Source of the DNA: an uncultured Saprospiraceae bacterium
GTDB taxonomy: Bacteria; Bacteroidota; Bacteroidia; Chitinophagales; Saprospiraceae
Assembly (NCBI GenBank): GCA_937951615.1
Contig: CALFBH010000079.1
Span: 37,628 to 101,627, forward strand
DNA: 64,000 bases
Direction of reading: 5' to 3'
The notes under the pieces: model-generated
The model's input: only the letters and a program-made list of their open reading frames with translations
Database searches by the model: none
Told to the model about the DNA's origin: nothing
Translations under genes and position numbers: made by a program
In this document: positions 28,297 through 37,056 of the stretch, piece after piece
How positions within the stretch are numbered: position 1 is the stretch's first letter
Layout of the letters: each line of letters begins with the position of its first letter

Positions 28297-28767
28297 ATGA
28301 AAATTCCTGTCACCATTACGGTAAATGGAAAAAAACACGAAACCGAAGTGGAGCCCCGGACATTACTGGTACATTTCCTTAGAGAAAACCTGGCAATGAC
28401 CGGTACCCACGTTGGTTGTGATACGAGTAGTTGTGGAGCCTGTACGGTCTTATTGGACGGCAAGGCACTCAAGTCCTGCACCATGCTGGCCATTCAGGCT
28501 GATGGTCGGGAAGTGACCACAATTGAAGGTATGGCACAGGATGACAAATTGCATCCGATACAGCAAGGTTTTCATGAAAAACATGGCTTACAATGCGGTT
28601 TCTGCACGCCTGGTATGGTCATGACTGCCGCCGATTTATTGGCGAATAATCCCAAGCCTTCCGAAACTGAAATTCGACATGCGCTAGAAGGCAATTTCTG
28701 CCGCTGCACCGGATACCATAATATTGTAGAATCGATTCAACACGCGGCTCATGCTATGAACGGCTAA
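28297..28767 (+). CDS. coxS: Molybdenum hydroxylase small subunit, [2Fe-2S] (CoxS-like)
   Basis: The iron-sulfur subunit of a CO-dehydrogenase/xanthine-oxidase-type enzyme, 156 residues. The plant-type [2Fe-2S] cluster ligands are C41, C46, C49 and C61 ([12 protein letters not shown]). The second cluster ligands are C100, C103, C135 and C137 ([17 protein letters not shown]). It carries electrons from the molybdenum centre to FAD. It is the first gene of the S-L-M-D-E cluster, and the spacing to coxL is filled by a family B repeat element. Redox function is certain; the actual substrate of the complex is not. Confidence 0.95.
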   Translation: MKIPVTITVNGKKHETEVEPRTLLVHFLRENLAMTGTHVGCDTSSCGACTVLLDGKALKSCTMLAIQADGREVTTIEGMAQDDKLHPIQQGFHEKHGLQCGFCTPGMVMTAADLLANNPKPSETEIRHALEGNFCRCTGYHNIVESIQHAAHAMNG

Positions 28768-28780
28768 TATAAAGTATTTC

Positions 28781-28961
28781 GGTCGATAGTCGATAGTCGA
28801 TAGTCCATGGTCGATAGAAAATACTATTAATGAACTTCATTTTGCTTTGCAAAATACGTAAAAAACTGGATAAAGTTGTCTGAAATTATTCCATAGCCAT
28901 CGACCATCGACTGCGGACTATGGACAAATCGTTCAACTTAATCTTTCCCGATAAAATCGGG
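28781..28961 (+). repeat. Leader repeat element, family B, before coxL
   Basis: Left arm of GGTCGATAGTCGATAG/TCCATGG units (28781-28817), centre with the perfect mini-hairpin ATTTTGC/GCAAAAT and TTT loop (28839-28855), and inverted right arm (28890-28924). A second mini-hairpin TCCCGAT/ATCGGGA with AAA loop (28945-28961) lies 17 bases before the coxL ATG. The same arms and the same centre occur at 47721-47874 in the same orientation relative to the downstream gene. Confidence 0.9.
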
Positions 28962-28978
28962 ATAAACTTAAAACAATC

Positions 28979-31351
28979 ATGACTTTTATAGGAAAATCAG
29001 TAAAGCGTGTCGAAGACAAACGCTTTCTTACCGGGAAGGGCAGATACACCGACGATATAAAGCTGCCCGGAATGACTCATGCTGTAATCATAAGGAGTCC
29101 CCATGCCCATGCCCGGATATTGAATGTAAATACCTCAAAAGCCGAAGCATTGCCCGGCGTAGTTAAAATTTTTACTGGAAAAGACGTTGCAGAATTGAAT
29201 GGCGTCCCTTGTGGTTGGCAGGTCGATTTCAAAAATGGAGACACCATGAAAGAGCCGCCACACAAGCTGATGGTGGCCGATAAAACCCGTCATGTAGGCG
29301 ATGCTGTGGCAATGATCATTGCAGAAACTTATGCCATTGCCAAAGACGCTGCTGATATGGTGGTGGTCGATTATGATGAAATGAAGGCGGCGATTAATAT
29401 GCGGGAAGCCATCAAGCCTGGCGCACCACTTGTGCATGATGATGTACCGAATAACATCTGTTTTGACTGGGAATTGGGAAGCGATAAAGCTGAAGTGGAT
29501 GCCGCAATGGCTGCTTCACATCATGTCACGACACTGGAATTTATCAATCAGCGGGTAATACCCAATGCAATTGAACCGCGTAGTGCGATTGGTCATTATG
29601 ATACTGCGAATGACCGTTATACGCTTTATACCAGTTCGCAAAATCCGCACCTGATTCGTCTATTGCTTTGTGCTTTTGTATTGGGCTTGCCCGAACATAG
29701 AGTACGAGTGGTTTCGCCGGATGTAGGTGGAGGTTTTGGCAGCAAAATATTCCATTATACAGAAGAAGCACTAGTCGTCTGGGCGTCCAATCAAATCAAA
29801 AGACCGATTAAGTGGACGGCAGAACGGCGAGAAAGTTTTATGACAGATGCACATGGTCGCGATCACGTCACCAAAGCTGAAATGGGTTTTGATGCCGATG
29901 GCAAAATGACTGCGCTGCGGGTCAAAACACTGGCCAATATGGGTGCTTATTTGTCCACTTTTGCACCTTGTGTGCCGACTTGGCTGCATGGTACTTTATT
30001 GCAGGGTTTATACACCACACCTAAGGTACATGTAGATGTAACGGCGGTCTTTACGCACACAACGGCTGTAGATGCTTATCGAGGTGCAGGCAGACCAGAA
30101 GCGACTTATCTGCTGGAAAGGCTGATTGATACGGCTGCACTGGAAATGAAAATGGATCCGGCAGAATTGCGTTATAAAAATTTCATTCCTGCTTTTGACG
30201 GAGTGAAACAGGAAGGCTATACGACACAGGTCGCTTTGCAATACGACAGTGGAAATTACGAGCCTGTCTTGAAAAGAGCATTGGAAATGGTCGGTTATGC
30301 CGATTTCCGGAAAGAACAGGAACAGGCACGCAAAGACGGGCGTTTGCTCGGCATTGGATTTTCAACTTATGTGGAGGCTTGCGGTATTGCGCCTTCTGCG
30401 GTCGTTGGGGCACTGGGTGCGCGGGCTGGCTTGTTTGAGTCGGCGCATGTGCGGGTACAACCTACGGGCAAGGTGAGCGTATATACAGGCGCACATTCGC
30501 ATGGTCAGGGACACGAAACCACTTTTGCACAAATCGTAGCCGATAAATTTGGGATACCATTAGAAGATGTGATTTTGGAACATGGTGATTCTGATTCGGT
30601 GGCTTTCGGAATGGGGACTTATGGTTCTCGGAGTCTGGCAGTCGGCGGGAGTGCTATTGTAAAAAGTATTGAAAAAGTTATTGAAAAAGGAACAAAAATA
30701 GCAGCACATCTACTAGAAGCTGCGGAAACAGATATTGAGTTTGCCGAAGGCAAATGGACAGTAAAAGGTTCAGATAAGTCAGTAGGTTTTGGCGATGTCT
30801 CGCTAACGGCTTATGTGCCACATAATTATCCGGAAGGCTTGGAGCCAGGCTTGGATTTTTCCAGCTTTTACGATCCGGCTAACTTTACGTATCCTTTCGG
30901 GGCACATATTGCTGTGGTCGAAATAGATAAGGAAACAGGCAAAGTAGATTTGAAACGCTTTGTCGCAGTGGACGATGTAGGAAATGTCATCAATCCAATG
31001 ATTGTAGATGGACAAATACACGGCGGTGTTGCACAAGGCATTGGACAGGCATTATTTGAAGGGGCTATTTATGATGAAGACGGGCAACTGGTGAATGGAA
31101 CATACATGGATTACACCATGCCACGCGCTGATGATTTACCGATGTTTGAAGTAGATCGTACCGTGACGCCTTGTCCGCATAATCCACTAGGCGTAAAAGG
31201 CGCAGGAGAAGCGGGCTGCATTGGCTCCACACCTGCTGTTGCGAATGCCGTTATGGATGCTTTATCGCCTTACGGAATTTTTGATTTAGAAATGCCATTG
31301 ACACCAGAACGGGTGTGGACAGCTATGCAGAACAGCGACGCTGTGGTTTAA
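28979..31351 (+). CDS. coxL: Molybdenum hydroxylase large subunit, form II CoxL type
   Basis: The 790-residue catalytic subunit that binds the molybdenum-cytosine-dinucleotide cofactor. It opens with the [23 protein letters not shown] motif region typical of the family. The active-site loop reads AYRGAGR (residues 366-372), the form II (BMS) signature, not the AYxCSFR of proven form I CO dehydrogenases. The catalytic glutamate is in GAGEAG (E744). Form II enzymes have uncertain CO activity and may oxidise other small aldehydes or aromatics, so naming the substrate would be a guess. Partner subunits flank it on both sides in the same direction. Confidence 0.95.
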   Translation: MTFIGKSVKRVEDKRFLTGKGRYTDDIKLPGMTHAVIIRSPHAHARILNVNTSKAEALPGVVKIFTGKDVAELNGVPCGWQVDFKNGDTMKEPPHKLMVADKTRHVGDAVAMIIAETYAIAKDAADMVVVDYDEMKAAINMREAIKPGAPLVHDDVPNNICFDWELGSDKAEVDAAMAASHHVTTLEFINQRVIPNAIEPRSAIGHYDTANDRYTLYTSSQNPHLIRLLLCAFVLGLPEHRVRVVSPDVGGGFGSKIFHYTEEALVVWASNQIKRPIKWTAERRESFMTDAHGRDHVTKAEMGFDADGKMTALRVKTLANMGAYLSTFAPCVPTWLHGTLLQGLYTTPKVHVDVTAVFTHTTAVDAYRGAGRPEATYLLERLIDTAALEMKMDPAELRYKNFIPAFDGVKQEGYTTQVALQYDSGNYEPVLKRALEMVGYADFRKEQEQARKDGRLLGIGFSTYVEACGIAPSAVVGALGARAGLFESAHVRVQPTGKVSVYTGAHSHGQGHETTFAQIVADKFGIPLEDVILEHGDSDSVAFGMGTYGSRSLAVGGSAIVKSIEKVIEKGTKIAAHLLEAAETDIEFAEGKWTVKGSDKSVGFGDVSLTAYVPHNYPEGLEPGLDFSSFYDPANFTYPFGAHIAVVEIDKETGKVDLKRFVAVDDVGNVINPMIVDGQIHGGVAQGIGQALFEGAIYDEDGQLVNGTYMDYTMPRADDLPMFEVDRTVTPCPHNPLGVKGAGEAGCIGSTPAVANAVMDALSPYGIFDLEMPLTPERVWTAMQNSDAVV

Positions 31352-31455
31352 TAGTTTAATTACGAATTACGAATGATTTAATTACGAATTGTAACTGATT
31401 ACGAATCACCAGTTACGAATCACCAGTTACCAATCACCAATAACGAATCACTAAA
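31352..31455 (+). repeat. Family D leader repeat before coxM
   Basis: Units TAATTACGAATTACGAA grade into CGAATCACCAGTTAC and CAATCACCAATAACGAATC, running to the ATG at 31457. Only the right-arm orientation is present and no hairpin was seen. Confidence 0.8.
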
Positions 31456-31456
31456 A

Positions 31457-32293
31457 ATGATACCAACACAAGTAGAATATCATCGTCCCAAAACTATAGC
31501 AGAAGCTTTGGAATTGCTACAGAAATTTGGGGAAGATGCAAAAATATTAGCAGGAGGACATAGTCTGATTCCTGCCATGAAACTTCGCCTTAGTACACCC
31601 GCTCAATTGATTGATATTGCCAACATTCCTGACTTAACAGGGATAGATGATGAAGGCGATCATATCGTTATCTGGGCAGGCGCGAAGCATGGAGAAATTG
31701 CGAGTTCTTATACCATCAAAGAACACCTGAACATGGTGGCGGAAGCTGCTGGAATGATCGGGGATGTTCAGGTACGGAATTTTGGGACAATCGGTGGCAG
31801 CCTCGCTCATGCCGATCCCGCAGCCGACTGGCCCGCAGTGATGATTGCAGCAGATGCGACTTTTGTCATCGCCAGTACAAGCGGCGAACGCAAAGTTGCC
31901 GCAGCCGATTTTTTCCAAGGTTTATTCATGACCGATTTGAATGAAGGAGAAATTCTGACTCAAATTCATATTCCCAAGCCGCCTGCCGGCACAAAATCTA
32001 CCTACGAAAAATTTGTCCAGCCTGCTTCGCGTTTTGCGATAGTCGGCTGTGCCGCAATGTCTGATCCCGATTGTAATGTCCGCGTTGCTTTCGCAGGCGT
32101 CTCTTCCAAGCCATTCCGCGATACAGGCATAGAGGAAGCCCTTGCAGGAGATATGACCGCTTCCAGTATTGAAGCAGCAGCCAATAAAGCCGCTGAAGGA
32201 GTCTCTGTGATGAGCGATCATTTTGCCAGTGAAAAATACCGTAGGCATATTGCGAAAGTGTATGCAAAACGGGCTTTGATGAAATTGGTTTAA
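31457..32293 (+). CDS. coxM: Molybdenum hydroxylase FAD-binding medium subunit (CoxM-like)
   Basis: The flavoprotein subunit, 278 residues, that passes electrons from the iron-sulfur subunit to the quinone pool or another acceptor. The two FAD-binding segments of the family are visible: ILAGGHSLIPAMKLRL near residue 31 and TIGGSLAHADPAADWP near residue 112. The C-terminal CO-dehydrogenase flavoprotein domain (HIPKPPAG...ASRFAIVGCAA) follows. It starts directly after a family D repeat and is followed by a family A element before coxD. Confidence 0.95.
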   Translation: MIPTQVEYHRPKTIAEALELLQKFGEDAKILAGGHSLIPAMKLRLSTPAQLIDIANIPDLTGIDDEGDHIVIWAGAKHGEIASSYTIKEHLNMVAEAAGMIGDVQVRNFGTIGGSLAHADPAADWPAVMIAADATFVIASTSGERKVAAADFFQGLFMTDLNEGEILTQIHIPKPPAGTKSTYEKFVQPASRFAIVGCAAMSDPDCNVRVAFAGVSSKPFRDTGIEEALAGDMTASSIEAAANKAAEGVSVMSDHFASEKYRRHIAKVYAKRALMKLV

Positions 32294-32470
32294 ATGTGTT
32301 GAAGTGTTGATGTGTTGTGGTGTTGATGTAGGAAATGTGTTGAGGTGTTGATGTGCGCATGTGTTGATGTAATTTGTTTTGCGAAGCAAAACACGACAAC
32401 ACGACAACACGACAACACGACAACACGACAACACGACAACACGACAACACGACAACACGACAACACAAAA
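32294..32470 (+). repeat. Leader repeat element, family A, before coxD
   Basis: Left arm of GTGTTGATG/GTGTTGAGG units with GTGCGCATGTGTTGATG (32294-32370), perfect 8-bp mini-hairpin TGTTTTGC/GCAAAACA with GAA loop (32375-32393), and right arm of about nine ACACGACA octamers to 32466. The right arm ends 8-12 bases before the coxD ATG. Confidence 0.9.
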
Positions 32471-32477
32471 AGAGCCT

Positions 32478-33368
32478 ATGCGGAAAGCTTTAAAAGAAAT
32501 CGAGAATATGCTGACTGCTCAGGGATATATCTCTGAGCCATCCATTGTGATGTCCATACATTTAGCAAAAACCTTATCGCGTCCTTTGTTGGTAGAAGGA
32601 CCGGCAGGAGTGGGGAAGACAGAGATTGCAAAAGTCATGGCAAAGGCATTGGATACGGATTTGATTCGTTTGCAATGTTATGAAGGACTGGATGCATCAC
32701 AGGCATTATACGAGTGGAATTATCAGCGACAGTTATTATACTTGAAAATGGATGAGCAGGGGAGTGGTTCTCTTTCCGATAAGGAAGCCACGATATTCAG
32801 CGACCGTTTTTTATTGAAACGTCCTTTGCTCCAAGCCATTACCCACCACAAATCTCCCGTTTTGCTGATTGATGAAGTGGATCGAGCGGATGAAGAATTT
32901 GAAAGTTTTCTGCTGGAAGTATTGTCCGACTGGCAGATTTCTATTCCTGAAATTGGGACAATAAGTGCTACACATATTCCGCAAGTCGTGATAACAAGTA
33001 ATCGGGTACGCGAACTATCGGAAGCCCTCCGCCGTCGATGTTTTTATTTATGGATAGATTATCCAACTTTTGATAAAGAGTTGCAGATTGTCCGTGCCAA
33101 AGTGCCGGATATTGATGCAAAACTAGGAGAGCAGATTTGCAAATTCATGGCTGCCGTCCGCCAAATGAAACTCGATAAAGTGCCCGGCGTTGCTGAGACA
33201 CTGGACTGGGCCATGGCACTTTCTGCTCTCCATATTGATCAACTGGACAAAAAAATCGTGGAAGAAACACTAGGCATCGTCTTGAAAGACTGGCAGGATA
33301 TTCGGCAGACACAGAATGCTTTGTCGGATTTGTTTGAGCAGGTTGGGGTGACTTCTAAATTGGCTTAA
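32478..33368 (+). CDS. coxD: MoxR-type AAA+ ATPase (CoxD-like)
   Basis: A 296-residue AAA+ ATPase with Walker A GPAGVGKT (41-48), Walker B LLIDEVDRAD and sensor VITSNR. CoxD of the CO dehydrogenase system works with CoxE as a chaperone that completes the metal active site, and the neighbourhood supports the same role here. The open frame extends 33 codons upstream from a TTG, but those codons are octamer repeat (RQHDNTT peptides). The ATG at 32478 (MRKALKEIENML) is the true start. Confidence 0.94.
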   Translation: MRKALKEIENMLTAQGYISEPSIVMSIHLAKTLSRPLLVEGPAGVGKTEIAKVMAKALDTDLIRLQCYEGLDASQALYEWNYQRQLLYLKMDEQGSGSLSDKEATIFSDRFLLKRPLLQAITHHKSPVLLIDEVDRADEEFESFLLEVLSDWQISIPEIGTISATHIPQVVITSNRVRELSEALRRRCFYLWIDYPTFDKELQIVRAKVPDIDAKLGEQICKFMAAVRQMKLDKVPGVAETLDWAMALSALHIDQLDKKIVEETLGIVLKDWQDIRQTQNALSDLFEQVGVTSKLA

Positions 33369-33369
33369 T

Positions 33370-33545
33370 CAAAGTTGTGTTGAGGTGTTGGTGTGCGCAT
33401 GTGTTGATGAAAATGTGTTGATGTGTTGATGTGCGCATGTGTTGATGCGAAGCAAAACACGACAACACGACAACACCACAACACATCATCAACACATCAA
33501 CACCACAACACATCAACACCACAACACATCAACACATTTTCCACC
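33370..33545 (+). repeat. Leader repeat element, family A, before coxE
   Basis: Left arm GTGTTGAGGTGTTGGTG, GTGCGCATGTGTTGATG (twice), short mini-hairpin GCGAAGC (33447-33453) and right arm of ACACGACA and CATCAACACCACAACA units, ending in CACATTTTCCACC at the coxE ATG. Plan identical to 32294-32470. Confidence 0.9.
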
Positions 33546-34685
33546 ATGATAACACGCCAAACTACACTTTCTGCTAACCTGGTTGCCTTTTGTCGTTTTT
33601 TGCGGGAGCGAAATTACGGAATTGGTGTACGAGAAGAAAGCGATGTCTTGCTGGCGATAGAACAATTAGCCCCTTATGACACGCCCGAACTGATGCAGCA
33701 ATGCATGAAAAGTGTGCTGTGTCGCTCCCCACGAGATTTGCTGCAATTTGATGATTTGTATAAGCAATATTGGCGGGAACTGGATCGAGCGATCAATTCA
33801 AAAATAAAAGAAGAACCCGAAATTACCAAGTCTTCCTCGTCTGCTAAAAAGAAAGCACCTAGTATTCAGGCACTTAAAAACTGGTTGTATGGCAATAAGA
33901 CGGAGGAGACCACTGAGGTCGCTACTTACAGTGCGGGTTCTGTGTTGTCCAAGCATGAATTGGCTGCTTTTAGTGAAGAAGAACTGCGGGAGATTTATCG
34001 CATTGTGAAGTTGATTGCGCAAGCCTTAGCCAATCGAAAAAGTCGTCGTTATACTTCCGTAAAACATGCAGCACAATTTGATATGCGCAGCACGCTGCGG
34101 CGGAATATGCGTCGAGGTGGGGAGATTTTACATCCTGCTTATCGCAAACGAAAAAAACAGGACGTCAGTGTGGTCTTGATTTGTGATGTGAGCAAGTCGA
34201 TGGATTTGTACAGCCGTTTTCTGATTCGATTTTTATATGCTTTTCAAAATTCGTATAAAAAAATCAACAGCTTTGTCTTTAGTACCTCCTTATACGCGAT
34301 AAAAAAAGACCTGCTGGATAAGTCGATAGACGATGCCCTGCAAAGACTGATGGATACGGTGCCGGACTGGTCGGGCGGGACGCGCATTGGTGCTTCGCTG
34401 GATACTTTTTGCACGCATTATGCGCATAAGATGCTGGTCGGCAATACCATCGTCGTCATCCTAAGTGATGGCTGGGATACGGGCGAGGCGGATGTCCTAG
34501 AACGCAGTATGCGCCACATCCACCGCAAAGCCACGCAGGTCGTCTGGCTCAATCCACTGGCAGGCAGCGCGGAGTGGACACCGGAAGTGCTGGGCATGAA
34601 AACAGCAATGCCTTATATTGATGTCTTCGCACCTGCTTTTGATGTGGAGAGCTTAAGGGCTGTGGTGGAGCGGCTGCGCGGGTAA
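33546..34685 (+). CDS. coxE: VWA-domain protein (CoxE-like)
   Basis: A 379-residue von Willebrand factor A domain protein. The N-terminal half is the CoxE-specific region. The VWA domain begins at about residue 205 with the metal-ion-dependent adhesion motif DVSKS (D214, S216, S218), then the SGGTRIGASL threonine and the ILSDGWDTG aspartate. With CoxD it forms the AAA+/VWA pair that matures the active site of the large subunit. The frame upstream of 33546 is repeat sequence, so the ATG at 33546 is the start. This is the last gene of the cluster and the border to the A+T-rich island. Confidence 0.94.
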   Translation: MITRQTTLSANLVAFCRFLRERNYGIGVREESDVLLAIEQLAPYDTPELMQQCMKSVLCRSPRDLLQFDDLYKQYWRELDRAINSKIKEEPEITKSSSSAKKKAPSIQALKNWLYGNKTEETTEVATYSAGSVLSKHELAAFSEEELREIYRIVKLIAQALANRKSRRYTSVKHAAQFDMRSTLRRNMRRGGEILHPAYRKRKKQDVSVVLICDVSKSMDLYSRFLIRFLYAFQNSYKKINSFVFSTSLYAIKKDLLDKSIDDALQRLMDTVPDWSGGTRIGASLDTFCTHYAHKMLVGNTIVVILSDGWDTGEADVLERSMRHIHRKATQVVWLNPLAGSAEWTPEVLGMKTAMPYIDVFAPAFDVESLRAVVERLRG

Positions 34686-34967
34686 AATCAAATTCAAATG
34701 GCAAATTCAAACTCAAAATGGGGTGTGGTGGGGTGTCTGGTTTTTATTGACTGGAAATGATATTGTTTTTTTTGTTTGGGTATTTTATGTATTTTTGTTT
34801 TTTAACTTCAATGGCGAGCTTGCGGTGTAAAAATCTTTTAGATAAAATTTTAGTAACAAAGTATATGTCTCAATATTGCCTGTGAATTTTGATTGTTCAG
34901 AAATTGAAGCATACTTTTTTTGCTAAATTTCAAACTGAATTATATAATTCTAAGAAAAAAGAAAATA
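34686..34967. other. Non-coding border between cox cluster and accessory island
   Basis: It begins with short AATTCAAATTCAAA units and a GGGGTGTGGTGGGGTGT run, then becomes strongly A+T rich. No reading frame or terminator hairpin was recognised. The composition change marks the left edge of the island. Confidence 0.5.
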
Positions 34968-35051
34968 ATGTATATATTTCTAATTGGAGGAACACAATCA
35001 GTAGGAAAAAGTAATACAATATTTAGATTTACCAATCAAACTAAGAAATAA
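34968..35051 (+). pseudogene. 27-codon remnant with a P-loop (Walker A) motif
   Basis: The frame encodes MYIFLIGGTQSVGKSNTIFR and seven further residues before a TAA, six bases ahead of the DUF262 gene. GGTQSVGKSNT is a good Walker A loop placed exactly as at the start of a P-loop ATPase. The rest of an ATPase is absent, so I read it as the left-over 5' end of a deleted gene. A short translated leader for DUF262 is the alternative. Confidence 0.45.
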
Positions 35052-35056
35052 AGAAA

Positions 35057-36289
35057 ATGAAGAAAAATCATAATGAAGAAGAGTATAAGGAAGAATTCTT
35101 TGAAAACGAGGAAGAAATTGGGTCTGAAGATGAAGAAGATATACGACAGGAATTTGATCATTTTAACCAAGCTGTTATTTGGGGTACAGACTGGACATCA
35201 GAAACTGTAAATTCTCAGTTGTTGAGAGGAAATATAGATTTATTTCCCAAATTTCAAAGGAGGGATGCTTGGTCAAATAGAGACAAAAGTAGATTTATTG
35301 AATCTATAATTCTTGGACTTCCTATTCCTCAAATAATTTTAGCAGAAAAAGTTAATGCGAGAGGTAAATACATAGTTATTGATGGTAAACAAAGACTTTT
35401 AACAATAAGGCGTTTTTTCTCAACTGGTGGAGATTTTAAACCTTTAAAATTATCTGGGTTAGAAGTTCTGACGGACCTTAATGGAAAAACATATAAGCAA
35501 CTTAATGAAGATGCTGCATATTCAGATTTCATTAACCAAGTAGAAAATCAAAGTATTAGAACTGTTGTTATTAAAAACTGGAAGAATGAGTCTTTTCTAT
35601 ATACGGTATTTTTACGCCTTAATACTGGTTCAAAGAAACTAAGCCCACAAGAACTTAGACAGGCCTTACATCCTGGGCCGTTTATAGATTTTGCAGATGA
35701 ATTTTCTGTAAAGAGTGAACAAATAAAAACAATGCTAAATTTGAAAATTCCCGATTATCGTATGAGAGATGTGGAGATTGTTATCAGGTACTTTTCGAAT
35801 AAATATTTCATAAAAAGTTATGATGGAAATTTAAAAAAATATTTTGACCAAACAGTTCAAAATTTGAATTTAAAATGGGAGGAAGAAAAGGATGAAATAA
35901 AGGAACATGCAAGTCAATTAGAAGATGCAATATCATTTACTATTGAATTATTTGAAACAGCGAAACTTGCCTTTTCAAAGTGGAATGGAGATGCATTTCA
36001 AGGTAACTTTAATAGGGCTATTTTTGATATAATGGTTTATTACTTTAGCATAACAGACATTCGGGAAGAGATTGTTCAAAAAAATCTAGGAGAAACCCTA
36101 ATAAACTCATTTAAAGAACTATGTGAAAATGATTCTGATTTTTTGACTTCATTTGAACATACAACAAAAAGTATGGTCAATACTGAAAAGAGATTTTCAA
36201 CATGGGGGAATACATTAGCTAACCTTTTAGACACCGAGATTCCAGTTCCTTCAATTGTTGATGGATCATTTGAAATTAATATGGTGTAA
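35057..36289 (+). CDS. DUF262 domain protein (GmrSD/ParB-like fold)
   Basis: A 410-residue protein with the DUF262 signature: FPKFQRRDAWSNRDKSRFIESIILGLPIP, then the conserved DGKQRLLT (D109 onward), which corresponds to the DGQQR motif of GmrS-type NTP-dependent nuclease subunits. A highly acidic N-terminal tail precedes it. Proteins of this family occur in type IV restriction and other defence modules. The next gene, a HEPN protein, starts one base after its stop, so the two form a tight operon. The combination DUF262 plus HEPN is a recurrent predicted defence pair, and its action here is inferred. A+T-rich composition suggests horizontal transfer. Confidence 0.88.
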   Translation: MKKNHNEEEYKEEFFENEEEIGSEDEEDIRQEFDHFNQAVIWGTDWTSETVNSQLLRGNIDLFPKFQRRDAWSNRDKSRFIESIILGLPIPQIILAEKVNARGKYIVIDGKQRLLTIRRFFSTGGDFKPLKLSGLEVLTDLNGKTYKQLNEDAAYSDFINQVENQSIRTVVIKNWKNESFLYTVFLRLNTGSKKLSPQELRQALHPGPFIDFADEFSVKSEQIKTMLNLKIPDYRMRDVEIVIRYFSNKYFIKSYDGNLKKYFDQTVQNLNLKWEEEKDEIKEHASQLEDAISFTIELFETAKLAFSKWNGDAFQGNFNRAIFDIMVYYFSITDIREEIVQKNLGETLINSFKELCENDSDFLTSFEHTTKSMVNTEKRFSTWGNTLANLLDTEIPVPSIVDGSFEINMV

Positions 36290-36290
36290 T

Positions 36291-36893
36291 ATGGCTAACA
36301 CAAGAAGACATAAAAATCTGTTATCACGAATAGCTTTCCTTGAATCAAATCTCCTTCCAGCTGTAAAACTCACAGGTAATTACACAAAAAAGGAATCTGA
36401 TATGATAAGAGGATATTTATTGCTGTGTCATGCAGAAATAGAGTCTTTTTTTGAAGAAGTAGCAAAGAGTAAAGTACAAGATGCACTTAACCTATGGCGG
36501 ACAACAAGAAGTAAAAGTCATTGTCTTTTAGCTGTTATGTCTTTTTGTACTGAAGAAATTAATTGGGATAGGGTTAAAGTTGAAGACAAGGAAAAATTTG
36601 ACTTTCGAGTGAATAAAGTTGTGCAACATTACATTAATAAATTAAATTCAAATCATGGAATAAAATCAAAAAACATAAAGAACATTCTTTTGCCAATAGG
36701 AATTGAAGAATCTCAGCTTGACCCAGTTTGGATGAGTATAATGGATAACTTTGGTGGTCGTCGAGGTATAATTGCTCACTTAGGTGTTAGTGCGCAAACT
36801 CAAATTGATTTAGTAACTGAAAGAAATAACATAAATAATAATGTTTTACCAGAAATAGCGAATTTGGACATTCTAATAAAAGGACTAAAATAG
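36291..36893 (+). CDS. HEPN-domain protein (RiboL-PSP-HEPN/MAE_28990-like)
   Basis: A 200-residue all-helical protein with the HEPN ribonuclease-type motif Rx4-6H in GRRGIIAHLG (R157/R158 and H163). The fold, length and position directly behind a DUF262 gene match the MAE_28990/MAE_18760-like HEPN group. Such proteins are predicted RNases acting when their partner senses invasion. The ATG at 36291 was chosen because it follows the DUF262 stop by one base. An earlier in-frame TTG would overlap that gene. Confidence 0.75.
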   Translation: MANTRRHKNLLSRIAFLESNLLPAVKLTGNYTKKESDMIRGYLLLCHAEIESFFEEVAKSKVQDALNLWRTTRSKSHCLLAVMSFCTEEINWDRVKVEDKEKFDFRVNKVVQHYINKLNSNHGIKSKNIKNILLPIGIEESQLDPVWMSIMDNFGGRRGIIAHLGVSAQTQIDLVTERNNINNNVLPEIANLDILIKGLK

Positions 36894-36918
36894 TTATGTT
36901 TAATAAATAAGACTTCAT

Positions 36919-36960
36919 ACGGCTCGTAGAGCCGAGCACGAAGCCGACGAATTAGGCTTA
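36919..36960. repeat. REP-like palindrome with GTA loop
   Basis: A perfect hairpin CGGCTC/GAGCCG with GTA loop (36920-36934) is followed by AGCACGAAGCCGACGAATT and AGGCTTAT, between the HEPN and Uma2 genes. Confidence 0.65.
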
Positions 36961-37056
36961 TAATCTAGCTTTAATGATTAAAATACAAACAAAAGAAAAG
37001 CACAAAACCTGTTTATATCTACAAAATTGATTAAATTGTAAGAAAGTTGAACCGTA

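Noticed and set aside
31922..32468. Overlapping minus-strand frames rich in CCRVVVLS
   Set aside because: They are the complement of the octamer repeat fused to the antisense of coxM.
36894..37056. tRNA-like fold around the CGGCTC hairpin
   Set aside because: No cloverleaf, no T-loop GTTCRA motif and no CCA-adjacent acceptor stem could be built.
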